From positions 1 through 64,000 of the forward strand of contig CAVXTW010000026.1 of the NCBI GenBank assembly GCA_963764695.1: DNA of 64,000 nt. Reading direction: 5' to 3'. The first letter of the stretch is position 1. Each line of letters opens with the position of its first letter. The notes under the pieces were generated by a model. It had not been told where the DNA came from and made no database searches. It worked only from the letters and a program-made list of their open reading frames with translations. This stretch comes from DATFRY01 sp963764695. Lineage in GTDB: Bacteria > Myxococcota_A > Polyangia > Haliangiales > Haliangiaceae. The translations under genes were made by a program, and so were the position numbers. Positions 8,300-16,454 of this stretch are shown here, piece by piece.

Positions 8300-9445
8300 A
8301 TGACCTGGCGCCTTCCCTCGCTCGCCGTCGTCGCCGCCCTGCTGTTCGCCGGAAACAACTCCTGCTCGTCCGGTCCGGACAGCGCGAGCCGTGGAGCCGG
8401 CCCCGCGTCACCGACCGGGACCGCGCAGCGACGCGTGGTGCAGCGCGGCCGCTTCGCCGACGCCGTGCAGGTGGGCAAGAACCGCTGGATGCTGCTGAAC
8501 GACGCGCCGCCCCCGCTCGAGAGCGATGAGCTTGCCGTCGACGGCGATGGCGGCGGCGGGACCGGCGATGGCGGCGGCCAGCGGCGACCGGGCGGCCAGC
8601 AGAAGAAGCGCTTCGGCCAGTCGCCGGTCTACGTGGACGGCGTGCCGACCGCGGTCGTCGCTTATGGGGAGCTGCCACCCTGGTTGAAGACCAGGTGGGT
8701 CGCGCTCAACGACGGCCGCAAGGTCATCCGCTTCGTGTTCGCCGACTACCTGCGCGCGCTCGGCGTCCCGCTGCGCCGGGTGCAGGCGGTCCACCTGTAC
8801 GGCGGGCGCGGACGGGTCGGCACCATCTCGGGCAGCGAGCTGCGCCGCATGCGCTCCCGCCTGCTGTTCTCCTTCACCAAGGGAGACGCCGGCAAGATGC
8901 GCATGCACTGGGACGGCGACGTGCAGGTGTCCGATTCGATCGACAAGGTGCAGGCGGTGGCGGTCTACGTGGACCGCAAGCCGCCGCGCTGGGACCGCGG
9001 CAAGTGGGGCCTGGTCGACGAAAACGGCGTCGAGTTCGAGGGCATCCCGTACGCGCAGGCTCCGTTGAAGGGGGGCGTGCGCATCTACCTGGACGGCCGC
9101 ATCGCCCACGTGCTCAAGCGCAACCGCACCTTCGAGCGCAAGATCGAGCCGGCCCGCATCGTCGGCGGCGTGCCCACCTTCGGCATGTTCGACTATCTCG
9201 ACCAGGTCGGGGTCGATGCGCGGCGGGTGGCGGCGGTGGAGCTGCTCGACGAGAACCAGGTCGCCCTGCGCCTCGACGGCCGGGCGCTGGCGGCCGAGCG
9301 GGTCAACGCCGAGCTGTCGGCGCCGCCGCGGTCGAGCGGCCGGGTCGTCGTCCACCTTGGCGGCGACGAGGACCGGCGGGACATCGCGGTCACGGCCATC
9401 AATCTCTACACCCGCAAGCGGGCCGGCGCACACGCGCGGCGGTGA
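8300..9445 (+). CDS. Secreted protein of unknown function
   Basis: 381 residues. Hydrophobic N-terminus (WRLPSLAVVAALLFAG) followed by NNSC suggests export, possibly as a non-canonical lipoprotein. After a Gly/Asp-rich linker (about residues 80-98) there are two similar modules, seen in paired phrases: WVALNDGRKVIRF against WGLVDENGVEFEG, and VQAVHLYGGRGRV against VQAVAVYVDRK, with a third AVELLDENQVALR. This suggests an internally repeated beta-rich domain. No catalytic motif is recognised and no neighbour shares its operon clearly (68 nt after the NAGS gene). Confidence 0.7.
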   Translation: MTWRLPSLAVVAALLFAGNNSCSSGPDSASRGAGPASPTGTAQRRVVQRGRFADAVQVGKNRWMLLNDAPPPLESDELAVDGDGGGGTGDGGGQRRPGGQQKKRFGQSPVYVDGVPTAVVAYGELPPWLKTRWVALNDGRKVIRFVFADYLRALGVPLRRVQAVHLYGGRGRVGTISGSELRRMRSRLLFSFTKGDAGKMRMHWDGDVQVSDSIDKVQAVAVYVDRKPPRWDRGKWGLVDENGVEFEGIPYAQAPLKGGVRIYLDGRIAHVLKRNRTFERKIEPARIVGGVPTFGMFDYLDQVGVDARRVAAVELLDENQVALRLDGRALAAERVNAELSAPPRSSGRVVVHLGGDEDRRDIAVTAINLYTRKRAGAHARR

Positions 9446-9613
9446 GGGCCGCGCGGTGGGAGACCGGCTCCCACCCGCCGTAGACCGTGTTCGGCGCCCC
9501 TGTCTCGAACGGCCTGGAACGGCTCGGCTTTTCACCGGCATCGCCGTTGCACAAGGGACTGCGCGAACGGACGCCGACGACTTCCCTGCCGGGAGCGCGG
9601 AGGAGCAGGTCCC

Positions 9614-11350
9614 ATGAACGAGAACAAGCGATGGTGGAACGTGCTGGTCGTCGGAGCTGCGGCGGTGCTGGGTGCGCCCGGCGCCGCGGCGGCCGCCCCG
9701 GCCACGACCTACCAGCTGGTGGCCGACTGCGATCAGGCCGAGGACGACTGCGGGCCGCAGGACGAGAACGCCGGGCCCGGCTTCGAGCAGGCCAAGGGTG
9801 ACTGGTTCGTCGGACCCAACGGCAACCCGTGGGTGGCGTTCGTGGTGATGTCGTCGAAGGCGATCCCGGACCGCAACGACGGCCCGTACCAGTGCCGCTA
9901 CTACGCCTGGGAGCTGGATCCCGCGCAGGGGCCGGTGACGCGCGTGGACGGCGCGCTCATGACCCAGAACCGCGGCGACCGCCCGTGCAACCACCCCGAC
10001 CTCCAGTACATCGGGGGCAACGACATGCTGTTCTGCTTCGGGACCAACGACGACAACCAGAACAACGTCCAGACCTACGCGCAGATCATCGACGCCACCA
10101 CCGGCGCGCCGAGATCCGGCCGCACCCAGCTGACCGACGGCGACGGCAACGACGGCGCCGGCACCTGCCAGGTGATGAAGACCGGCGAGACCCTCGAGAC
10201 CCTGCAGGCGCCGGTCGCCTACCCGAAGCGCTTCATGCTGTGCCACAACGACAACGGCAACAACGCCGACTGCGTGGTGGCCGACGCTCAGCAGGACGGC
10301 AGCGTCGCCGTGGTCTCGCAGATCGACGACGTCATCGACCCGGCCAACATCCCGCGCCCGCACATGGTGCAGATCACCACCGACGGCAAGTTCGCGGTCA
10401 CGGCTGCCAAGGGTGATCAGCGGCCGCCCGAGGACGGCGCCTTCATGCGCGTCGTCAACGTGGCCAACCCGACCAGCGGCGACGACGGCCGGCTCACCGA
10501 GCAGATGCCGCTCATGGAGTCGCGCGAGGCCGAGAACTTCTACGCCAACTCGCCCGAGCTGCACGCGCCCGGTCCGATGCCGGGGACATTCTGGGCCATG
10601 AACATCTCGTCGGTGTCCAACGGCCGCGACGAGAAGGGCACCTCGATGTACTACGCGCACGTGGTGCGCTTCAACGCCGCCATGCAGCTCGAGGTGGTGT
10701 CTTCTCTGCCCGGCGCCGGTCATTACCAGGCCCACGGCGCGATGTGCTCGAGCTCGCACGGCCCCGACGGCGTGCAGGCCGGCATCATCGTCGAGTCGTC
10801 GATCACCAACAGCGGCCCGGCGGTGGTCACGCCCATGTACTACGGATCCGGCGAGGCGGCGCAGAAGGTCGTCGAGGGTCCGACAAAGGTCGGCACGCCG
10901 TGGACCGGCGACTCCGGCGAGCTGGCCAACCTGTACGGCAACAACCCCAACACGCAGGGCCGCGACTTCGTCGAGTGCATCGGCAGCGTGCCCAACCCGG
11001 GCTTCGGCCAGGACGGCGGGTTCCAGACCGAGGCGAAGACGTTCCTGGTGGTACCGAGCTACGGCAAGATGACCGAGACCGACTACAAGAACTCCTTCTT
11101 CGTCAGCTTCATCCCGGCCCACACGCCCGACCAGGAGCTCCCGCCCGACGACCCGGGGCTCCCGCCGGATCCGGGTGGCGGTGGCGGTGGCGGTGGTGAG
11201 ATGCCGCCGAGCGGCGGTGGCGGAAACGTGTCGCCCGGCTGCGCGGCGGCCGGCGGAGGCGGGGTCGGCGGCGTGCTGCTGGTGCTCGGTGCACTGGCCG
11301 GTGCGCGCCGGCGGCGGCGGGGCTCGATGCAGTCCGCGAGGGAGGTGTAG
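9614..11350 (+). CDS. MYXO-CTERM sorting-domain exported protein
   Basis: 578 residues. Signal peptide WWNVLVVGAAAVLGAPGAAAA. The body has several Cys pairs (DCDQAEDDCG, DRPCNH, MLCHNDNGNNADC) and repeated beta-strand/Asn-Asp-Gly loops like a propeller or Ca-binding ectodomain. The tail SPGCAAAG, then a 15-residue hydrophobic helix and ARRRRRG, is the tripartite MYXO-CTERM signal, which is specific to Myxococcota and linked to cell-surface anchoring. A Pro/Gly-rich spacer (PPDDPGLPPDPGG...) precedes it. GGAGGAGCAGG precedes the ATG. The next gene, a haem lipoprotein, starts 5 nt downstream, so the two form an operon. Confidence 0.85.
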   Translation: MNENKRWWNVLVVGAAAVLGAPGAAAAAPATTYQLVADCDQAEDDCGPQDENAGPGFEQAKGDWFVGPNGNPWVAFVVMSSKAIPDRNDGPYQCRYYAWELDPAQGPVTRVDGALMTQNRGDRPCNHPDLQYIGGNDMLFCFGTNDDNQNNVQTYAQIIDATTGAPRSGRTQLTDGDGNDGAGTCQVMKTGETLETLQAPVAYPKRFMLCHNDNGNNADCVVADAQQDGSVAVVSQIDDVIDPANIPRPHMVQITTDGKFAVTAAKGDQRPPEDGAFMRVVNVANPTSGDDGRLTEQMPLMESREAENFYANSPELHAPGPMPGTFWAMNISSVSNGRDEKGTSMYYAHVVRFNAAMQLEVVSSLPGAGHYQAHGAMCSSSHGPDGVQAGIIVESSITNSGPAVVTPMYYGSGEAAQKVVEGPTKVGTPWTGDSGELANLYGNNPNTQGRDFVECIGSVPNPGFGQDGGFQTEAKTFLVVPSYGKMTETDYKNSFFVSFIPAHTPDQELPPDDPGLPPDPGGGGGGGGEMPPSGGGGNVSPGCAAAGGGGVGGVLLVLGALAGARRRRRGSMQSAREV

Positions 11351-11354
11351 CGCC

Positions 11355-12287
11355 ATGACCTCGATGGGATACTCCGCGGCCGCGATGGCCGCGCTTCTCT
11401 TCCAGCTCGGCTGCGTCGGCGAGATGATCACAGGGCCGGGCGCGGTCGACACCGACGACGGCGGCGACGACGGCGGCGGCGAGGTTGGAGGCGCGACCTC
11501 GCGCGAGATGTTCGAGGCGCTCAACCCGCAGCAGATCACGGAGTGCGGGACGTGCCACCTCGGCGCGAACCTGAACGACACCGCGCTCGGACCGGACTAC
11601 CTCGGGGCCAACCCGCAGGCCAGCCACGACACGCTGATGACCTACCGCTCGTGGCAGGACGGCAGCCCGCTGGTGGGCGACTCGCCCGAGAACAGCAAGC
11701 TGATCGTCTACGGCCTGCATGCCGGACCGCCGCTGTCGGCCGATCTGGCCTCGAAGATGACCGCATGGATCGCGAAACGATCGCAGGAGGCCGGCGCCGT
11801 CCCCGACGATGGCGGCGACGATGGCGGCGAGGCGCCGGTCGGCGGCGCGCCGACCAACCTCGTCGACGCGCTGACCCAGTTCGCCAATTGCATGACCTAC
11901 GCCGACTTCACGACCAGCGGCTTCCAGGCGGTCGCCGAGCAGCAGAGCGCCGAGGGGCAGTGCTACGGCTGTCACGCGGCCGGCACCGGCGGCGCCTTCC
12001 TGGCCCAGGACGACGTCGCCTTCTACGACAACCAGCGAAAGGCGCCCTACATCCTCAAGTTCGCCACCGGCACGGTGAACGAGGACGGCTCCTTCAACGA
12101 GCTGGTCCCGGCCGGCCGCTACGAGCAGAAGCAGGCCGACAACGGCCATCCCAACTACCTCCTGGACCCGGCCCGCGTGCAGTCGATCCAGCAGTTCTTC
12201 GACCTGACCAGGGCGCGCTACCAGCAGGCGGTCAACAGCGGCACACCGTGCACGCCGGACACGCCGGTCGCCGTGCCGCCCGCGTAG
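11355..12287 (+). CDS. Dihaem-motif cytochrome c-like lipoprotein
   Basis: 310 residues. Lipobox LFQLGC, then a short tether rich in Asp/Gly. CGTCH (in ITECGTCHLGANLND) and CYGCH (in EGQCYGCHAAGTGG) are two covalent haem sites; the second half has a conserved-looking FYDNQRKAPYILKF and LDPARVQSIQQFF. A second Gly/Asp linker (about residues 149-160) separates two haem domains. The ATG at 11355 follows GGGAGG of the MYXO-CTERM gene end. Likely surface or periplasmic electron-transfer component working with the co-encoded MYXO-CTERM protein; no redox partner identified. Confidence 0.78.
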   Translation: MTSMGYSAAAMAALLFQLGCVGEMITGPGAVDTDDGGDDGGGEVGGATSREMFEALNPQQITECGTCHLGANLNDTALGPDYLGANPQASHDTLMTYRSWQDGSPLVGDSPENSKLIVYGLHAGPPLSADLASKMTAWIAKRSQEAGAVPDDGGDDGGEAPVGGAPTNLVDALTQFANCMTYADFTTSGFQAVAEQQSAEGQCYGCHAAGTGGAFLAQDDVAFYDNQRKAPYILKFATGTVNEDGSFNELVPAGRYEQKQADNGHPNYLLDPARVQSIQQFFDLTRARYQQAVNSGTPCTPDTPVAVPPA

Positions 12288-12361
12288 GCGAGAAGGCTGT
12301 GCGTGGGTCGCGCCCCGTCGGCTCTCCGGCGGGGTGCTCGCATTTCGGGTAACCTGGCCGC

Positions 12362-13657
12362 GTGAGCGAGCGCGGCATCGATCCGCGCCTTCGCGCGCTC
12401 TACCTTGTGGGCGTGGCGGTCGGCGTCTTCTTCCTGCCGGACTGGAAGCTGTGCGCCGCTTTCGCCGGCGCGCAGGTGATCGCGTGGTTGAGCCTCGGCC
12501 TGGGCGTGAAAGGGTTGCTGCGCCAGCTGCGCAAGCTGGCGCTGTTCCTGGCCGTGATCGCGGCCGCCTATGCGCTGGTCGGCGAGGACCCGGCCAGCGA
12601 CAGCTGGAAGGTAGTGTCGATCTTCGGCCTCGAGATCGACGTCAACACGACCGGCGCGCTGGTCGGGCTGACCATGGTGCTGCGCATCGTCACTGTCGTG
12701 CTCGCCTCCCACGTCGCGCGAGCCGGCGACGCCCGTGCCCTGGCGGCCGGACTGGGCAGACTGGGCATACCGCGATCGGCGGCGCTGGCCATCGACACCG
12801 TCCTGGCTCTGCTGGGCGACGGCGGTGGTCGCGGAGGAGGAGGCGGTGGCGGTCGTGGACGTGGTGGCGGTCGTGGTGGCGGCGATGGTGGCGGCGATGG
12901 TCGCGGTGATGGCCGCGGCGGGTTCTGGTCCGCGCTGCGGCGGCTGGCGAGAGGCGACGTGGGCGTCCTGGTCGACCGGCTCGATCTCCAGGTGGCGCGC
13001 GCCGAGCGCCACATCCACGACGCGGCCCCGTCGCGCGAGGAGGGCGCGCGGCTGGCGCGCGACGTGGCCGTGGTGGCCGGCCTGGCCCTGACAATGCTCG
13101 GCATCAAGGCGCTCAAGCTCCTGCCCGGCCTGCCGTTCGCTCCGGGCCACAAGGGCGTGCTGCTCATCCCGCTCTACATCGCGGCCGGCCTGATGACCCG
13201 CTCGCGCGCCGGCTCGACCACGACCGGCCTCACCATGGGCACCGTGGCCTTCCTCCTCGGCGACGGCCGCTACGGCATCTTCGAGGTCGCCAAGCACGTC
13301 GCCCCCGGCGTGCTCGTGGATGCCCTGCTCCCCCTCATGCGCGTCGGCCGCGTCCGCCGCGGCGTCGTCGCGTGGGCCATCTTCGGCCTTGTCGTCGCCC
13401 TGGGCCGCTTCGCCACGATCACGGCCATTGCCCTCGCCGTCCAGGCCCCTGCCCTCGTCTACGCCGTCCTCGTCCCGGGCCTCCTCATCCACGCCGTGTT
13501 CGGCGTGCTGTCCGGCATCGTCACGGCCCCACTGGTCCATGCGCTGACCAGCAGGGTCAGTGAGGACGAGCGTCCCGCCGAAGGCGCCGCGCCCGCGGAT
13601 GAGCAGCCGCGCGAATCCGCCATGCCGGCCGACCGCGAGACTCCTCCGCCGGAGTAG
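12362..13657 (+). CDS. ECF transporter T-component (CbiQ-like) fused to a second membrane domain
   Basis: 431 residues, GTG start. Residues 1-225 look like an EcfT transmembrane coupling protein: four to five TM helices and two cytoplasmic segments, ASHVARAGDARALAAGLG and QVARAERHI, at the places where T-components contact the ATPases. A run of about 33 residues made almost only of Gly, Arg and Asp (DNA 12821-12918) interrupts the cytoplasmic part. Residues 226-400 form another TM domain (PGHKGVLLIPLYIAAGLM, TTTGLTMGTVAFLLGDG) that resembles an S-component. No EcfA ATPase is nearby, so it must borrow one. The vitamin or metal substrate cannot be read. Confidence 0.65.
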   Translation: MSERGIDPRLRALYLVGVAVGVFFLPDWKLCAAFAGAQVIAWLSLGLGVKGLLRQLRKLALFLAVIAAAYALVGEDPASDSWKVVSIFGLEIDVNTTGALVGLTMVLRIVTVVLASHVARAGDARALAAGLGRLGIPRSAALAIDTVLALLGDGGGRGGGGGGGRGRGGGRGGGDGGGDGRGDGRGGFWSALRRLARGDVGVLVDRLDLQVARAERHIHDAAPSREEGARLARDVAVVAGLALTMLGIKALKLLPGLPFAPGHKGVLLIPLYIAAGLMTRSRAGSTTTGLTMGTVAFLLGDGRYGIFEVAKHVAPGVLVDALLPLMRVGRVRRGVVAWAIFGLVVALGRFATITAIALAVQAPALVYAVLVPGLLIHAVFGVLSGIVTAPLVHALTSRVSEDERPAEGAAPADEQPRESAMPADRETPPPE

Positions 13658-14150
13658 CGAGTCGGAGCCGGTCGCCGACCGACTCGGTCCACGCCGCCCA
13701 CGTGGGCGAGCAGCCGTCCCCGCGCGACCTACTCGTTGCCGCGCGATCCTTCGGCGACAGCGAGATCTTCACCCCGTCCGTCAGCCTGGCGATCTCGAGC
13801 GTCACGTCGATCATCACCACCGGGCACCTGCCGCTCCTGCCGCCGCCGGTCCCCATCCCGGTGTGCTTGATCTCCGCATCCGGCGCCGTCGCGACCTTGT
13901 CCAGATGCTCGGCCCGCTTCTGGATCTCGACGACCCTGGCCTCCCCCTCCGCCGTCACCGTGATCACCACCTTGCCCTTGTCCTCGACCACATCCGTCTC
14001 CTCGTTCAGCCGTGGCCGGGGACCGGGCGCCACATTTAATGTTGCACCCTCGAATGCCGCCCGGCGCCACCAGCCCCACCCGTCGTCGGTCCCACCGGCT
14101 TCGAGCCGACCCTCCTTCCGCGATCCGACCGGCCTAACCTCTTGACCCAT
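13557..14150 (-). CDS. Hypothetical protein, possibly degraded
   Basis: Up to 197 residues from ATG 14150; a GTG inside (start of VVEDKGKVVITVTAEGEA) preceded by a GAGGAG is an alternative. The middle (VVITVTAEGEARVVEIQKRA, PVVMIDVTLEIARLTDGVKI) reads like real protein, while both ends are arginine-rich and unconvincing, and the 3' end overlaps the convergent ECF gene by 101 bp. No family is recognised. This is the only candidate in the 540 bp between the ECF gene and tRNA-Gln. Confidence 0.3.
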   Translation of the reverse strand: MGQEVRPVGSRKEGRLEAGGTDDGWGWWRRAAFEGATLNVAPGPRPRLNEETDVVEDKGKVVITVTAEGEARVVEIQKRAEHLDKVATAPDAEIKHTGMGTGGGRSGRCPVVMIDVTLEIARLTDGVKISLSPKDRAATSRSRGDGCSPTWAAWTESVGDRLRLATPAEESRGRPAWRIRAAAHPRARRLRRDARPH

Positions 14151-14194
14151 GCCGCCGGAAGCGCTAAAGAAATCCGCTCCAGTCCTCACCTCGC

Positions 14195-14268
14195 TCGGGG
14201 ATCGTCTAACGGCAGGACCGCAGACTCTGGATCTGCTTATCAAGGTTCGAATCCTTGTCCCCGAACCA
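14195..14268 (+). tRNA. tRNA-Gln (anticodon CTG)
   Basis: Complete cloverleaf: acceptor TCGGGGA / TCCCCGA, anticodon stem GCAGA/TCTGC around loop CTCTGGA (anticodon CTG), T arm CAAGG-TTCGAAT-CCTTG, discriminator A at 14265 and an encoded CCA at 14266-14268. It is followed 54 bp later by tRNA-Glu on the same strand, so the two are probably one transcript. Confidence 0.95.
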
Positions 14269-14322
14269 CCCTCCCCTGGACACAAACCCTGGCTTGACCT
14301 AGAACTTTCCCCGCACCACCCC

Positions 14323-14372
<50 letters not shown>

Positions 14373-14397
<25 letters not shown>

Positions 14398-14432
14398 GAA
14401 ACCCGCGTAATGCTGATGGCATACGCGGGTTT
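14373..14432 (+). repeat. Left copy of tRNA-Glu-tail direct repeat (candidate att site)
   Basis: 60 bp covering the tRNA-Glu T-loop, acceptor 3' strand, CCA and the terminator stem. It matches 21331-21390 at 56 of 60 positions. Similarity continues, broken by deletions, to 15104 (matching 22181 on the right side). Confidence 0.8.
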
Positions 14433-14436
14433 TTTT
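14399..14436 (+). terminator. Rho-independent terminator of the tRNA-Gln/Glu unit
   Basis: AAACCCGCGTA (14399-14409) pairs perfectly with TACGCGGGTTT (14422-14432) across a 12-nt loop, followed by a T-run to 14436. It starts two bases after the encoded CCA. Confidence 0.9.
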
Positions 14437-14508
14437 CATGTGCTGCCTGGCCGGCAGACCTCCTCGTGATCCTCAGCTCGTTCACGGCGGGCCAGGATCT
14501 GCCGAGCG

Positions 14509-14691
14509 ATGACTGCGAAGGAACTGATGGTCGAGATCCTCGCGGACCAGCCGGAGGACAGCACGTACGAGGAGCTGCTGCGCGAGCTCGTCATCGCGCA
14601 CATGGTCGAGCACGGCCTCGCCGATTCGGACGCCGGGCGCACGGTGTCTCACGAAGAGATGGAGGCGCGGATCTCTTCGTGGGCAAAGTAG
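14509..14691 (+). CDS. Antitoxin-like small protein of a RelE/ParE-type pair
   Basis: 60 residues, acidic and helical: DQPEDSTYEELLRELVIAHM followed by GLADSDAGRTVSHEEMEARI. This is the widespread small family (xxLPEDAxxEEIxxxLYVxxKIxxGLxDxxxGRxVxHEEV) found just upstream of RelE/ParE toxins. The downstream toxin starts at GTG 14679, overlapping by 13 nt as in coupled TA genes. The toxin is truncated, so this antitoxin is now an orphan. Its counterpart in the right-hand copy has lost most of its coding region. Confidence 0.7.
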   Translation: MTAKELMVEILADQPEDSTYEELLRELVIAHMVEHGLADSDAGRTVSHEEMEARISSWAK

Positions 14692-14862
14692 ACTGGACCG
14701 ACGAAGCCAGCCGCTGGCTGCGTCGCATCGACGAGCACATTGCCGGCGACGACTCAGGCGCCGCGATGCGCATCGTGCGCGGCATTCTCGAGAAGGCACA
14801 GGTGCTCGGGCGATTTCCTGAACTGGGTCAGCAGTACCGTGGCCAGACCGAGCGCCACATCT
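14679..14862 (+). pseudogene. Truncated RelE/ParE-family toxin
   Basis: GTG start, then KVDWTDEASRWLRRIDEHIA, AAMRIVRGILEKAQVLGRFP and ELGQQYRGQTERHI read as the first ~60 residues of a RelE/ParE toxin; the family is normally 90-100 residues and ends in the catalytic/beta-sheet half. Here the frame runs straight into an out-of-frame piece of the phosphotransferase gene at about 14864, so the C-terminal half is missing. The right-hand copy carries the same fragment with an extra base after the RI(D/H)EH codons. Confidence 0.7.
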
Positions 14863-14863
14863 G

Positions 14864-15104
14864 GTGGCACCTTCTGGCTCAAGCTCGCCAACAAGGTCGT
14901 CCGGTCGCTCGAGGATCTCGAGTCCGAGGCGGAGGTCGCCGCCGGTCTTGCCGCCCGCCGCCTCGCGGTTGCCGCGCCGGTCCTTCGAGTTGATGGCCGC
15001 TACGTCGGCACGCTCGATCCAGCCCCGTAGCGGGTGCCGAGCGCCGGTGGACGACCGATGCCGAAACGCTCGCCACGAGACCGCTCGGCTGGATCGGCCC
15101 CTGG
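14864..15104 (+). pseudogene. Remnant of an aminoglycoside/choline-kinase-like phosphotransferase
   Basis: Two pieces of the gene that is intact at 21717-22673. WLKLANKVVRSLEDLESEAE through DGRYVGTLD ends near 15017; after an internal deletion (118 bp of the intact copy, 21978-22095, absent) RRWTTDAETLATRPLGWIGPW follows in another frame and stops matching at 15104. About 129 bp of the intact copy upstream (21691-21819) is also missing. No catalytic loop remains. Confidence 0.85.
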
Positions 15105-15225
15105 GTGCTCGTCGCTGCCGCGACCGGTCGCCTGCGCACGGCGTGGCACCTGCCACTCGTGATCGGCGCGGGCGGCGCCTTGCTCGTCGGGGGCAACTGG
15201 TGGCTGGCGCGGACGCCGCTGGTGA

Positions 15226-15390
15226 GCCGCCTGCTCCGACAACGCCGACCCGGAGGCCGCGCAGCGCGCGCTCCCCGTCGGCACCCAGCGCGAGCACCTG
15301 CCGGGCGAAACGATCGTCGCCAGGCTCCTCGGTAGCTGACTCTGTCTTCGTCGCGATCGTGCGGCCGACGGTGCCTACCACGGCGTCATC
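15226..15390 (-). pseudogene. Remnant of a ThiF/E1-like adenylyltransferase
   Basis: On the minus strand TVGRTIATKTESATEEPGDD, then RFARQVLALGADGERALRGL and RVGVVGAGG read as the linker and nucleotide-binding start of an E1/ThiF-like enzyme (usual pattern RYxRQxLxLG... VxVVGAGGxGS). The frame loses similarity directly after GAGG, and the N-terminal side (possibly the end of a JAB/Mov34 domain) is only a few residues. The rest of 15105-15524 (left of 15226 and right of 15390) holds nothing else I can identify. Confidence 0.55.
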
Positions 15391-15524
15391 TCTACCTGCA
15401 TGCGGCAGTGGCCGGCCGCCGGGCTCGCTCCCAGCGCGAGCCCGGCGGCGGGCTTGGTTGTTCCTGACCGCTCTCCGTGCCCAAAATGGAGCCCTCGCGG
15501 TCCTTCTCATCGGAGGGCATGTCA

Positions 15525-16454
15525 ATGACCTGTGATCTTCGATGCTCGATGGTGTTTCTGTGCCTGCTCGGCGCCTGCAGCGACGGGGGCGCGCCCGCGC
15601 CTACGATCGAGGGCCCGCCGCTACCCGGCATGACGATCACGGGGAACAGCGACGCCCCCTGGGTGCGGCTCCACTACATGGCGCCGTCCTGCCTGACCCG
15701 GTACGACTTCGAGGACGGGCCCGACGTCGAGTGCCGCACCGAGTTCGTCAACGGAGATCCGCTGCACTGGATCAGGACGTGTCCAGACCACAGGGGGCTG
15801 CGCGGTTCCGGCATTGGATTGGAGGTGGAGCAGCGGGTAACCGAGGATGGAGACCCTTTGTTCCGCCACTGGGTAGGCATCGGCAACAGCGGGATCACCA
15901 GGTACACGTACGATGACGAGGGCCGCCTGTCCCTGATCGAGTTTGACGACGACTCGGACGGGGACATCGACGCGACCAAGACCATCACCGAGCACGACGC
16001 GGACGGACGGCCGCTGGCGGCGACGATCGACGGGCCCCTCATCGACTCCCCCGGGGACGAATTTCCGGCCAGGGAGGAGCACGAGACATGGGGCTACGAC
16101 GAGCATGGTCGCCTGATCTCCATCCAGCGCGTCCTGGTCGTGGATGGCACCGTGACCGAGAGGCTCTCCATCTCCTACGACGACCAGGCCAGGCGGCGCA
16201 ACTGGGACCTGATCATTGACAACGGCCCCGGCTACCAACCTCACCCGTACTTCGTGGAGGGCTACGAGCTCTTCGATGAAGAGAATCGCCTTGTCACGCA
16301 CAACTGGGTCCCGGACGGCAGCGAGATCGGCTGGATCTTCCAGTACCGATACGATGATGAGGACCGCCTGCTCACCACCATCGCCGACCTGTCGGCCGAC
16401 TCCGACCAGGACCGGCTTCGATACGTCGCGCACGAGGTCCACGACTGCCCGTGA
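15525..16454 (+). CDS. Lipoprotein with YD-like repeats
   Basis: 309 residues. ATG 15525 is chosen for GGAGGG at 15512-15517, 7 nt upstream; signal peptide with lipobox LLGAC. The body repeats a motif like RHS/YD repeats: YTYDDEGRLSLIEFD, TEHDADGRPLAAT, WGYDEHGRLISIQRV, YELFDEENRLVTH and YRYDDEDRLLTTI, about five units at 25-45-residue spacing. It lacks an RHS core or toxin tip. Noticeably less G+C-rich than its neighbours, consistent with island DNA. First gene of a five-gene operon ending in a caspase; the next start overlaps its stop (GTGA). Confidence 0.75.
   Translation: MTCDLRCSMVFLCLLGACSDGGAPAPTIEGPPLPGMTITGNSDAPWVRLHYMAPSCLTRYDFEDGPDVECRTEFVNGDPLHWIRTCPDHRGLRGSGIGLEVEQRVTEDGDPLFRHWVGIGNSGITRYTYDDEGRLSLIEFDDDSDGDIDATKTITEHDADGRPLAATIDGPLIDSPGDEFPAREEHETWGYDEHGRLISIQRVLVVDGTVTERLSISYDDQARRRNWDLIIDNGPGYQPHPYFVEGYELFDEENRLVTHNWVPDGSEIGWIFQYRYDDEDRLLTTIADLSADSDQDRLRYVAHEVHDCP

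Noticed and set aside
8408..11581. 1,057-codon minus-strand open frame
   Set aside because: Antisense to the 8300 and MYXO-CTERM genes; biased composition and no motif. High G+C removes stop codons from all frames.
12829..12918. Repetitive Gly-codon tract as a possible CRISPR or satellite array
   Set aside because: No fixed unit or spacers; it is in frame with the ECF-type gene and codes a Gly/Arg/Asp run.
15105..15335. Plus-strand membrane-like frame (LVIGAGGALLVGGNWWLARTP)
   Set aside because: It has no usable start signal or neighbour and lies opposite the ThiF remnant; codon pattern better fits the minus-strand reading.
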